Source: an uncultured Eubacteriales bacterium
Lineage (GTDB): Bacteria; Bacillota; Clostridia; Oscillospirales; Acutalibacteraceae
NCBI GenBank assembly: GCA_900319615.1
Contig: ONPE01000145.1
Coordinates: 1 to 6,925 of the forward strand
Direction: 5' to 3'
Length of the DNA stretch: 6,925 nt
The notes beneath the pieces were generated by a model. It had not been told where the DNA came from. It ran no database searches and worked only from the letters and a program-made list of their open reading frames with translations. Position numbers and translations under genes: made by a program. Below are positions 1-5,817 of the stretch, piece by piece (position 1 is the stretch's first letter; each line of letters opens with the position of its first letter).

Positions 1-1604
1 CTCTGGCGATAGACGGTGATCGGATGATTATCTGCGGCGGTGTACAAGCCAAGCTCGCCGGTGACAGTCAGGGCGGCGCCGTCGGTCAGGATGATCTTTG
101 CGTCGCCGGTGACGTCGATGCTGCCGTTCACGGTCACGCTGCCGTCTACGCTGTACCAGCCTGCAGAGAGAGCGGCGGTGTCGGCCGTTATCTGTACCGC
201 GCCGTTTGCGGTCTGCTCTTCGCCGTTCTCATCGAGATACTTCACGCCGAGAGCCGGGATAGCCTCGTCCTTCGTATCGGTGAAGGTCTGATCGCCGTAT
301 ACCGCGGTAGCGGTGTATGTGCGTACACCCTCGGTGTAGGCGGTCGCCGGTGTAGTGACTTCGGAGGATACTGTCGCGTCGACGGTACCGGAAAAGTCGC
401 ACGCAGAGCAGGTCACGTTTGCGCTGCTGCACGCGCAGCCGTCCCAGTTGAACACGGCGCTGCAGGTATGCGCGTCGATACCGATGTAGGTCTTTGTGCC
501 GTTGAGAGAAATATTATGACCGTTGACAGCGTCACGGAAGCTGCCGTTATGATGACCGTAGAAGGTCACGTTTGAGATATTATTGTCGAACGGGTACTTC
601 GTAACCTCGATAGTATCCCCGGTCGCTGTACAGGTGAATTTCCTCAGAGCAGAGCAATTATAGAACGCTTCCGAATCGATCTTTCTCAGCCCGGAGCCTA
701 TCTCGACCTCTTCAAGAGCGGTACAGCCCATGAACGCCCGGTAGCCGAGGTGCCGGGTCATGTCGCCCATGACGACCTTGGTCACAGAGGTGTTGTCTTT
801 GAATGTGGTAGAGTGGACATAATGTACAGGCAGGCCGCGATACCGTGTGTCGTAATAGTTATCGGGGATTTTATCCGGGATTGTAACGACGGTATCCGCG
901 CCGTTATACTTAGATACGCCTATCTCGCTGCCGTTATTATAGGAATCAAACTCAAAATAGGGCTCGTTGAACAGGTTGGCTTCGGATATCTGAACATAAG
1001 AACCGTTGCCGTCGGATACGAAGTATACTCCCTCTTCCTCACAGGTATAATACGGCTTATCGGTACCGTTCTTGTACACGCCGTCCTCATAGGTCGGCGG
1101 AACCTGTGCGTGCTCGGTCAGGGTAACGTCCTTCCAGGTGTAAGCCCAGAATTTACAGCCGTCTGAAAAATGAACGTCATTATCTTTCAGATAAATCAGG
1201 TCGCTGTTATCATAATACTGGGAGTACTCCCATGAGCCCCATATTATATGGGAATTGTCACCGTAATAATGATCCAGCTGATAATAGTTGTTATCATTTT
1301 TGGCAAAATTCGTATCGTCGCCGGTCATAGACAGATCGTTCGTTTTGTCATAGACAACATTCTGAGCCCAGGGATTGGCTTCCGTTTTAGGATTCTTATC
1401 CGGGTTGACACGACAGAAAATAAAGTTGTCGTATAAACCCTCAAAGCTGAATTCATCCTGGTCCTCCTGAGTCGATTCGACCCATTTGGACAGGGTGACG
1501 GTGGGCGCGTCCTCAGCAGACGCGGACGTCGGGATGATCGTGAACACGCTGAATATCATGACGAGTGATAACAGCAGGCTCAAAGGCTTCTTGATGCTTT
1601 TCAT
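1..1604 (-). CDS. secreted BspA-like leucine-rich-repeat protein (C-terminus cut by window edge)
   Basis: Reading the minus strand from the ATG at 1604 gives 534 codons with no stop, so the 3' end lies outside the window. An AGGAGGT site at 1612-1618, seven bases upstream, fixes the start. Residues 1-30 form a signal peptide: MKSIKKP, a hydrophobic core LSLLLSLVMIFSVF, and a likely cut after SASA. Residues 31-220 are rich in Tyr, Asp and Asn and resemble nothing I can name. Residues ~227-350 carry degenerate BspA-type (LRR_5) repeats, for example 'YRAFMGCTALEEVEIGSGL' and 'SEAFYNCSALRKF'. Residues ~378-450 are a module ending 'TYTATAVYGDQTFTDTK', a type frequent in Ruminococcus surface proteins, here with five cysteines (381, 390, 392, 399, 402). 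Residues 453-534 begin a beta-rich domain of the 'YLDENGEEQTA' type. The protein is probably exported or surface bound, with an adhesion or binding role inferred from the family. No enzyme motif is visible. Confidence 0.85.
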   Translation of the reverse strand, partial: MKSIKKPLSLLLSLVMIFSVFTIIPTSASAEDAPTVTLSKWVESTQEDQDEFSFEGLYDNFIFCRVNPDKNPKTEANPWAQNVVYDKTNDLSMTGDDTNFAKNDNNYYQLDHYYGDNSHIIWGSWEYSQYYDNSDLIYLKDNDVHFSDGCKFWAYTWKDVTLTEHAQVPPTYEDGVYKNGTDKPYYTCEEEGVYFVSDGNGSYVQISEANLFNEPYFEFDSYNNGSEIGVSKYNGADTVVTIPDKIPDNYYDTRYRGLPVHYVHSTTFKDNTSVTKVVMGDMTRHLGYRAFMGCTALEEVEIGSGLRKIDSEAFYNCSALRKFTCTATGDTIEVTKYPFDNNISNVTFYGHHNGSFRDAVNGHNISLNGTKTYIGIDAHTCSAVFNWDGCACSSANVTCSACDFSGTVDATVSSEVTTPATAYTEGVRTYTATAVYGDQTFTDTKDEAIPALGVKYLDENGEEQTANGAVQITADTAALSAGWYSVDGSVTVNGSIDVTGDAKIILTDGAALTVTGELGLYTAADNHPITVYRQ

Positions 1605-1748
1605 TTGCTCAACCTCCTGAAAGAAAAGTCAAATACACGGCACAGGCACTACACAAATGCTCAATTTTTCACGCCGCTGTTTATATGCAGAAAGAGAAAA
1701 AGCTTGCGCAAATACAACTCCCTTTACGTATACATTTACTCATAATAT

Positions 1749-1777
1749 ATTATAATGCTAAGCGGTCGATAACACAA
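1749..1777 (-). promoter_or_regulatory. candidate sigma-A promoter for the BspA-like gene
   Basis: On the minus strand a perfect TATAAT (1749-1754) lies 17 bases from TTGTGT (1772-1777), a weak -35 with three of six consensus bases. Transcription would start near 1742 and give a leader of about 138 bases before the ATG at 1604. The surrounding DNA is A/T rich, so a chance match is possible. The rest of the 329-bp gap (1605-1933) holds the antiporter terminator and no supported gene. Confidence 0.4.
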
Positions 1778-1870
1778 GAACTTTTTCTCGATTTCAGGCA
1801 ACATCGCATGATTACGTTGTGCGCCCTGCAGCTTGATCGTCCCTGTTCGGCGCCGGCAGGACTGTTTATC

Positions 1871-1904
1871 CATAACAAAAGACCCTGCCGGGTGACAGGG
1901 TCTT
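1871..1904 (-). terminator. rho-independent terminator of the antiporter gene
   Basis: Read on the minus strand, AAGACCCTG pairs with CAGGGTCTT (9 bp, arms 1896-1904 and 1879-1887, 8-base loop), followed by TTTTGTTAT. It begins about 30 bases after the antiporter stop codon at 1934 and should end that transcript before the BspA-like promoter. Confidence 0.8.
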
Positions 1905-1933
1905 GAAGTGATTATGTTTTTTCGGGAAACGGA

Positions 1934-3202
1934 TCAGGCTTTCACGTTTCTGCTGATCCGATTGTAGACGGGCTTCATCGTAAGGCCCTGGATGACCGTA
2001 GTGAAGAATACAACGGCGTAGGTGCAGCCGAGGATGATATAGTAGGTATCATCCGGCACCATACCCTTGGTGCTCATGGCAAGCGCCACAGATAAGCCTC
2101 CTCTCAGACCGCCCCATGTAAACAGCGTGATAAATCCGCCGCGGCTGAAACCGTCGGGTATCTCGCCGATGATAAGCGAGGAGATCGAAAGGCTGGCTGA
2201 GCGCGCGATCAAGTTTGCGATAACAGCTATCGCCGCAAGCAGGAGCACATACTCCATCTTCAGTACAACGATGAACGACAGACCCATGATGACATACAGC
2301 ACCGAGTTGAGGAAGACGTCGAGCGTCTCCCAGAAGGAGTCAAAGAGCTTTGACTGTTCTTCATCCTCGGCGTCCTCATATCTCGAGCGCAGCTCGGAGA
2401 ACATGATACCGCAGATGACGGACGCGATCGCTCCGGAGAAGCCGAGCAGCTCGCACAAAGCATAGGACAGCGAGACCGTCAGCAAACTGATGAATATTTT
2501 TAGATACGAATGCTTGATGAAGCGGAACATCAGGAAGCACAGCAGCGTCACGCCCACGGCGACCGCGAGAGCGCCCAGTATCTCTTTGAGCATAAGGAGC
2601 ACCATGCTCTGTTCTGCTGAGCCCCCGGACGCGCTGACCATGCCGGAGAAGCAGACGAACAGCGCTACGCCTACGCCGTCGTTGAACAGGGATTCGCCCT
2701 GGATCAGGAACGACGTTTTCTTAGGCAGACCGAACTTGCTCAGGATACCCGTAGCGGCGATGGGATCGGTAGGAGCTATGATACTGCCGAACATCAGGCA
2801 TACCGGCAGCGAAAGATGGCTGCCGAAGAGAAGCCCCGCGCCGTAGATAAGCAGACCGTAGAAGACCGCTCCCAGCAGGGTGCAGACAAAGGCGAGCACC
2901 GTTATCTGCCGCGCCTGCTCCTTGAAGTCTCTCAGCTTCATATGGCAGGAGCCGGCAAACAGCATAAAGCACAGCACGCCGTGCATCAGGAAGTCGTGGA
3001 TATCGAACCCCTGGAACTGTTGGATGACGTTCGCTGCGTCGGTGTTCTCCCACAGAGTCACCACGATGAGCCCGATAACGCCTAAGATCGTCGAGAACAG
3101 CATCAGAGCGATCTCATATGTCAGCTTGGTGACTTTTTCATTGAAAAAGCCGAGAAGACAGACAAGACCGATGATCCCGACAAAAATATACATTGTGTCC
3201 AT
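1934..3202 (-). CDS. CPA1/NhaP-type Na+(K+)/H+ antiporter, 422 aa
   Basis: An integral membrane protein of about a dozen hydrophobic segments, expected to exchange cytoplasmic Na+ (or K+) for external protons and so help pH and salt balance. The motifs are those of the monovalent cation:proton antiporter-1 family: 'APTDP' with D146 in the unwound helix, and 'GESLFNDG' (169-176) with the N174-D175 pair typical of electroneutral CPA1 exchangers. 'TWGGLRGGLSVALAM' (362-376) is also a family signature. A short acidic loop (RYEDAEDEEQ, 274-283) sits between membrane segments. There is no C-terminal TrkA-C or other regulatory domain, so this is a compact membrane-only form. The start at 3202 is set by TGGAGG (3211-3216) eight bases upstream; M4 is an unlikely alternative. 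The gene has its own promoter (3317-3345), a structured leader and a terminator, so it appears monocistronic. Which cation it carries cannot be told from sequence. Confidence 0.93.
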   Translation of the reverse strand: MDTMYIFVGIIGLVCLLGFFNEKVTKLTYEIALMLFSTILGVIGLIVVTLWENTDAANVIQQFQGFDIHDFLMHGVLCFMLFAGSCHMKLRDFKEQARQITVLAFVCTLLGAVFYGLLIYGAGLLFGSHLSLPVCLMFGSIIAPTDPIAATGILSKFGLPKKTSFLIQGESLFNDGVGVALFVCFSGMVSASGGSAEQSMVLLMLKEILGALAVAVGVTLLCFLMFRFIKHSYLKIFISLLTVSLSYALCELLGFSGAIASVICGIMFSELRSRYEDAEDEEQSKLFDSFWETLDVFLNSVLYVIMGLSFIVVLKMEYVLLLAAIAVIANLIARSASLSISSLIIGEIPDGFSRGGFITLFTWGGLRGGLSVALAMSTKGMVPDDTYYIILGCTYAVVFFTTVIQGLTMKPVYNRISRNVKA

Positions 3203-3216
3203 GATTTTTGCCTCCA

Positions 3217-3310
3217 GAAAAATTAAAAATATGGCTGCACCGCACGACCCGCGGCGCGCCTTGCTTACACTGATCTACGATAACACGGCTTTCAAAAAGC
3301 ACCGTGATTA
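3217..3310 (-). promoter_or_regulatory. structured 5' leader of the antiporter with a terminator-like hairpin
   Basis: The predicted RNA starts near 3310 and runs to the ATG at 3202. Hairpin 1 sits at its 5' end: CACG/CGTG (3303-3306 with 3284-3287) stacked on GCTTT/AAAGC (3296-3300 with 3288-3292), with a GT bulge. Hairpin 2 (3260-3233) has GGCGCGCCGC pairing with GCGGTGC-A-GCC: ten pairs, one G.U and one bulged A. It is followed by ATATTTTTAATTTTT (about 3232-3218), which ends at the ribosome binding site. Hairpin 2 therefore looks like an intrinsic terminator located inside the leader. The hexamer CGGTGC occurs both in hairpin 1 (3304-3299) and in the 3' arm of hairpin 2 (3242-3237), so hairpin 1 could instead pair with the 5' arm of hairpin 2. 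I recognise no known riboswitch class. Confidence 0.5.
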
Positions 3311-3316
3311 AATAAT

Positions 3317-3345
3317 ATTTTATCACAGATTTATCGGTTTTACAA
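3317..3345 (-). promoter_or_regulatory. sigma-A promoter for the antiporter
   Basis: On the minus strand, TTGTAA (3340-3345) and TAAAAT (3317-3322) are separated by exactly 17 bases. This matches four and five of six consensus positions. The predicted start is near 3310, which gives a leader of about 108 bases. Confidence 0.65.
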
Positions 3346-3367
3346 CATTATCCGATCAATTTATCGG
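3330..3367. repeat. repeated TTTATCGG sites around the antiporter promoter
   Basis: TTTATCGG occurs at 3330-3337, inside the promoter spacer, and again at 3360-3367, upstream of the -35. The two copies are exactly 30 bp apart, about three helical turns. An inverted half-site CCGAT (3352-3356) faces the second copy. The arrangement suits a repressor or activator site, but no regulator gene is next to it, so the role is inferred. Confidence 0.35.
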
Positions 3368-3473
3368 CGATTTACCTCATAGATCGTTTCGCGAATCGGG
3401 AGATACATTGATCAAGGCAATACCGACGTCTTTGCTGACAAAATAAATTATTCTCGCGAAAGGTGCAAATCCG

Positions 3474-3502
3474 TTGACAAGCGACAAAAAAAGATTTAAA
3501 AT
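3474..3502 (+). promoter_or_regulatory. strong sigma-A promoter for the GGDEF gene
   Basis: A perfect TTGACA (3474-3479) is followed by a 17-base spacer and TAAAAT (3497-3502, five of six). The start is predicted near 3509, giving a leader of about 190 bases. It is the best promoter in the window and points away from the antiporter promoter; their -35 boxes are 128 bases apart. Confidence 0.75.
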
Positions 3503-3508
3503 ATAAGA

Positions 3509-3697
3509 TGTATAATTATGTGATCGGGCTGTGTCCGTGCAGTTTTCCTGCATTATCCGACATAGCGCGATCACAAAAAGATACCCCCTGTGCAAGCGCG
3601 GGGTATCAAGCATTTTCGGTCAAGATCTCTGCATCCCCGACGTTGTGTCAAGGGCTTTGCAATAACAATCAATACAACGCTTTTTCGGAGCAAAAGA
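3509..3697 (+). promoter_or_regulatory. long structured 5' leader of the GGDEF gene, candidate riboswitch or attenuator
   Basis: Nested pairings are visible. P1 is TGTGATCG/CGATCACA (3519-3526 with 3568-3575, 8 bp). P2 is CTGTGTC/GACATAG (3529-3535 with 3559-3565, one G.U). P3 is TGCAG/CTGCA (3538-3542 with 3548-3552, 5-base loop). A second hairpin follows, GATACCCC/GGGGTATC (3580-3587 with 3600-3607). Near the end, CGTTGTGT (3641-3648) pairs with ATACAACG (3672-3679), then CTTTTT (3680-3685), directly before the GGAG ribosome binding site at 3687-3690. TGTGTC of P2 is repeated at 3644-3649 inside that last hairpin, so P2's 3' strand could pair with either copy. I do not see the conserved core of the c-di-GMP-I riboswitch. 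It is a leader, not a separate RNA gene, as far as can be judged. Confidence 0.5.
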
Positions 3698-4957
3698 ATG
3701 AAAAAAATAAAAAATCCGCTGAGCAAAAGCATAATGAAGATCTGCATCGTGTCGTTTTTTGTTTTGTGCGTTGTGCTCACGCTGCTCAACTATTTCAGCT
3801 ATAAGGTCATGCTGTTCGAGCGGTATGAGAGCCACTTAAAAAACATCATCACGAACACAGAGTCAAAGATAGATACGGACGACCTCGCAGAATGTATACG
3901 AACCGGAGTAAAATCCGAGAAATACAAGCAGCTGCAAAAGGATATGGATCAATGCAAAGACAGCACCGATCTTGAATTTCTCTACATCATCATACCGCTC
4001 AACACCGAAGAGAGGGATAATATCCTGAGCGTCATCGAGGCTATGAGCAAGAAGGAATATGAAGAGACCCCCGAGGACTTCTTGGACCTCAACACGCTCT
4101 CGGGCGACGACTACTCCCCCGAGGTCGCGAAGCAGTATCTCGACGCATACGGCAAGGAGGATATCGTCTACTTTGAGAATGTTACCGTATGGGGCGACCT
4201 GATCATATCCATGGCGTTCATGCTGTGGACCCAGAAAAAGGTCGTGGAACCGATAGAAACGCTGGAGCAGAGCGTATCCGACTATATGGAGAACGGTCTT
4301 GACAGCAACGACCCCGACTCGCTCCTGATACAGATGCCCGATATCCACACCGGCAACGAGGTAGAGTCGCTGGCGCAAAAGATCGTCCTGATGAGCGAGG
4401 CGCTGTGCGTGACGGTCAAGAGTATGCTCTCTACCAAGATGGAGCTTGAGCAGATGAGCGACATCGCGCGCAAGGACGAGCTGACCCACGTCGGCAACAA
4501 GGTCTCGTACAGGGATTATGTCGACCATCTGCAGAGGACGATAGAAGACGGCAGCGCGGAGTTCGGCATAGTCATGGCGGACGTCAATCTGCTTAAGAAG
4601 GTCAACGATACCTACGGCCATGTAAAGGGCGATATTTATCTGCAGACCTGCTGCGGGATCCTGTGCGACGTTTATCAGCACTCGCCGGTATTTCGCATAG
4701 GCGGCGACGAATTTGTCGTCATACTGACAAACAGGGACTATGCGAACCGCAATATACTGATGATGAAGGTTAAGACGCGCCTCGTCGACTCGCAGAACGC
4801 CCCCGACGCCGAGCCGTGGACCTCTGCCAGCGTCGCCCTGGGTATGGCGGTCTACACACCCGATACCGATACACAGGTACAGCAGGTTGTACACCGTGCG
4901 GACAACGAGATGTACGCCGATAAAAAGCGGACGCATAAAAACATGGACATAAGATAA
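3698..4957 (+). CDS. membrane-anchored GGDEF protein, probable diguanylate cyclase, 419 aa
   Basis: It probably makes cyclic di-GMP from two GTP. The start at 3698 (MKKIKNPL) is chosen because GGAG (3687-3690) lies seven bases upstream; the frame stays open upstream but lacks such a site. Residues 14-34 are a membrane helix after a basic N-terminus. Residues ~35-165 are a predicted extracellular sensor region with no motif I can name. Residues 167-177 (DLIISMAFMLW) are only a short hydrophobic run, followed by a HAMP-like linker (about 178-245). The GGDEF domain covers ~258-412: 'DELTHVGNK' (260-268), metal-binding D295 in 'MADVN', substrate residues N303 and D304, and an intact 'RIGGDEF' (333-339). 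The RxxD inhibitory site is missing; the corresponding residues are YQHS. An active enzyme without product inhibition at that site is inferred. No convincing terminator follows: only a 5-bp CGGCT/AGCCG hairpin near 4980 without a T-run. Confidence 0.88.
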   Translation: MKKIKNPLSKSIMKICIVSFFVLCVVLTLLNYFSYKVMLFERYESHLKNIITNTESKIDTDDLAECIRTGVKSEKYKQLQKDMDQCKDSTDLEFLYIIIPLNTEERDNILSVIEAMSKKEYEETPEDFLDLNTLSGDDYSPEVAKQYLDAYGKEDIVYFENVTVWGDLIISMAFMLWTQKKVVEPIETLEQSVSDYMENGLDSNDPDSLLIQMPDIHTGNEVESLAQKIVLMSEALCVTVKSMLSTKMELEQMSDIARKDELTHVGNKVSYRDYVDHLQRTIEDGSAEFGIVMADVNLLKKVNDTYGHVKGDIYLQTCCGILCDVYQHSPVFRIGGDEFVVILTNRDYANRNILMMKVKTRLVDSQNAPDAEPWTSASVALGMAVYTPDTDTQVQQVVHRADNEMYADKKRTHKNMDIR

Positions 4958-5069
4958 ATCGTCTTTGGTACGGCGAGATCGGCTCAGCGTAAGCCGCATA
5001 TGGTCTGCCTGACGAAAAAAGCTCCCGTCGTTTGTGCAATATGCCGTTTATCATCCAAAAGCCCCGAAA

Positions 5070-5085
5070 ACTCAAACTTTTGAGT
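5070..5085. promoter_or_regulatory. palindrome at the -35 region, candidate operator
   Basis: ACTCAAA (5070-5076) and TTTGAGT (5079-5085) are perfect inverted arms around CT. The right arm overlaps the first two bases of the -35 hexamer of the next gene. A dimeric regulator bound here would compete with or contact RNA polymerase. This is an inference from position and symmetry only. Confidence 0.4.
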
Positions 5086-5112
5086 GACAAACGCAGCAGG
5101 GTGTAGTATAAT
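5084..5112 (+). promoter_or_regulatory. sigma-A promoter for the small protein at 5167
   Basis: GTGACA (5084-5089, five of six) lies 17 bases from a perfect TATAAT (5107-5112). Transcription should start near 5119 and leave a short leader of about 48 bases. The gene is therefore probably expressed separately from the GGDEF gene. Confidence 0.7.
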
Positions 5113-5166
5113 TATATATCATAGGACAGAGCAGAAAACATCATAGTTCAGAGCGGAGGAATGAGC

Positions 5167-5628
5167 ATGAAAAGCGCGAAGATAAACAACGAGATCAGCC
5201 TGAATTATCCCGACGCGTTCACCGAGATGAACCCCGAGGAGCTGACCAGATACTTTTCCGCTCCCGACAACCGCTGGGGCGCTTACGACGCCGACCGCCA
5301 CATCATCCTCTCTGTCAGTTGGACAAAAGCCAAGTTCCTGCAGTCTGACCCCGAGATGCGGATGATCGACGTCGAGTCGCGTATGCGCCGCAATCTGCTC
5401 AACTATCAGCGCATCGCCGAGTTCCGCCCCAAGATCGGCGGCAAAAAGGCATACGGCATCCGCTTTGAGTACAGGGTCAAGGACAAGAAGCTGGTGCAGG
5501 TGGGCGACCTGATGATGTTCAAGCACAAGAAGAGCTTTTACGCCATACACTACATCACGCGCAAGTATACCGCCGCCGCAGACCGCGCCGACTTTGAAGA
5601 GATACTCAACTCGGTCACCGTCAGCTGA
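5167..5628 (+). CDS. uncharacterised 153-aa cytoplasmic protein
   Basis: I do not recognise this protein with certainty. GGAGG at 5155-5159 stands seven bases before ATG 5167 but only one base before ATG 5161, so 5167 is taken as the start (MKSAKINNEISLNYPD). There is no signal peptide and no membrane segment. The pattern is a short alpha/beta protein: an opening strand 'EISLNYPDAF', a central strand 'RHIILSVSW', a basic helix (SRMRRNLLNYQRI, 71-83), then strands 'GIRFEYRV' and 'YAIHYITRKY' and a final helix 'DFEEILNSVTV'. This order recalls the Mog1/PsbP/DcrB-like fold, often found in small proteins of Clostridia, but the match is by eye and weak. It has its own promoter, a possible operator and a terminator, and so is a single-gene unit. 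No function can be given. Confidence 0.8.
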   Translation: MKSAKINNEISLNYPDAFTEMNPEELTRYFSAPDNRWGAYDADRHIILSVSWTKAKFLQSDPEMRMIDVESRMRRNLLNYQRIAEFRPKIGGKKAYGIRFEYRVKDKKLVQVGDLMMFKHKKSFYAIHYITRKYTAAADRADFEEILNSVTVS

Positions 5629-5664
5629 AAGCGCCGGTTTCGGTATCAAAATATATACGATATG

Positions 5665-5694
5665 CACTCGCCTTTAACGGGCGGGTGTTTTTTT
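5665..5694 (+). terminator. rho-independent terminator after the 153-aa protein gene
   Basis: CACTCGCC (5665-5672) pairs with GGCGGGTG (5680-5687) over 8 bp with one G.U pair and a 7-base loop, followed by seven T residues (5688-5694). It lies 36 bases after the stop codon and is the strongest terminator in the window. Confidence 0.92.
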
Positions 5695-5769
5695 ATAAAA
5701 ATTTTTGATTTTGATGCAACAAAAACGGTGTTTCATGCGTTTATATTATGAGGAGGTATACTCTGTCCG
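5688..5769. repeat. ~80-bp direct repeat, copy A
   Basis: An A/T-rich head leads into a core at 5714-5769 that matches copy B (5842-5897) at 47 of 56 bases by hand count. Both end in TATAC-TGTCCG after a purine block that resembles a ribosome binding site (GAGGAGG here). The core contains a short reading frame, 5714-5842, 42 residues starting MQQKRCFMRLYYEEVYSVR, with no ribosome binding site before its ATG. I treat it as a repeat and not as a confident gene. Confidence 0.7.
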
Positions 5770-5817
5770 TCGAAACCAAAGATATGCGATTTGCGCCCGC
5801 GTCGATTCGGAGGGGAC

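Noticed and set aside
24..575. 183-residue open frame on the plus strand
   Set aside because: It is antisense to the BspA-like gene, which has a signal peptide, family modules and a strong ribosome binding site on the minus strand.
1685..1906. 73-residue open frame on the plus strand
   Set aside because: It overlaps the antiporter terminator and the candidate promoter of the BspA-like gene, and has no ribosome binding site.
3377..3613. 78-residue open frame on the minus strand
   Set aside because: It lies across the GGDEF promoter and leader hairpins, with no ribosome binding site and no protein-like pattern I can see.
3590..3697. Upstream extension of the GGDEF frame to 3590
   Set aside because: The added 36 residues are strongly basic, have no ribosome binding site and come from the structured leader; the ATG at 3698 has GGAG at the right distance.
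3509..3697. Cyclic di-GMP-I riboswitch
   Set aside because: A natural guess upstream of a GGDEF gene, but the conserved core with its GAAA tetraloop and receptor pattern is not visible by eye. Only a covariance-model search could settle it.
3863..4999. 378-residue open frame on the minus strand
   Set aside because: It is the antisense shadow of the GGDEF gene: the plus strand has intact catalytic motifs and a ribosome binding site, while the minus frame has neither a start signal nor recognisable motifs.
5119..5667. 182-residue open frame on the minus strand
   Set aside because: It is opposite the 153-aa protein gene, whose plus-strand promoter, ribosome binding site and terminator are all clear.
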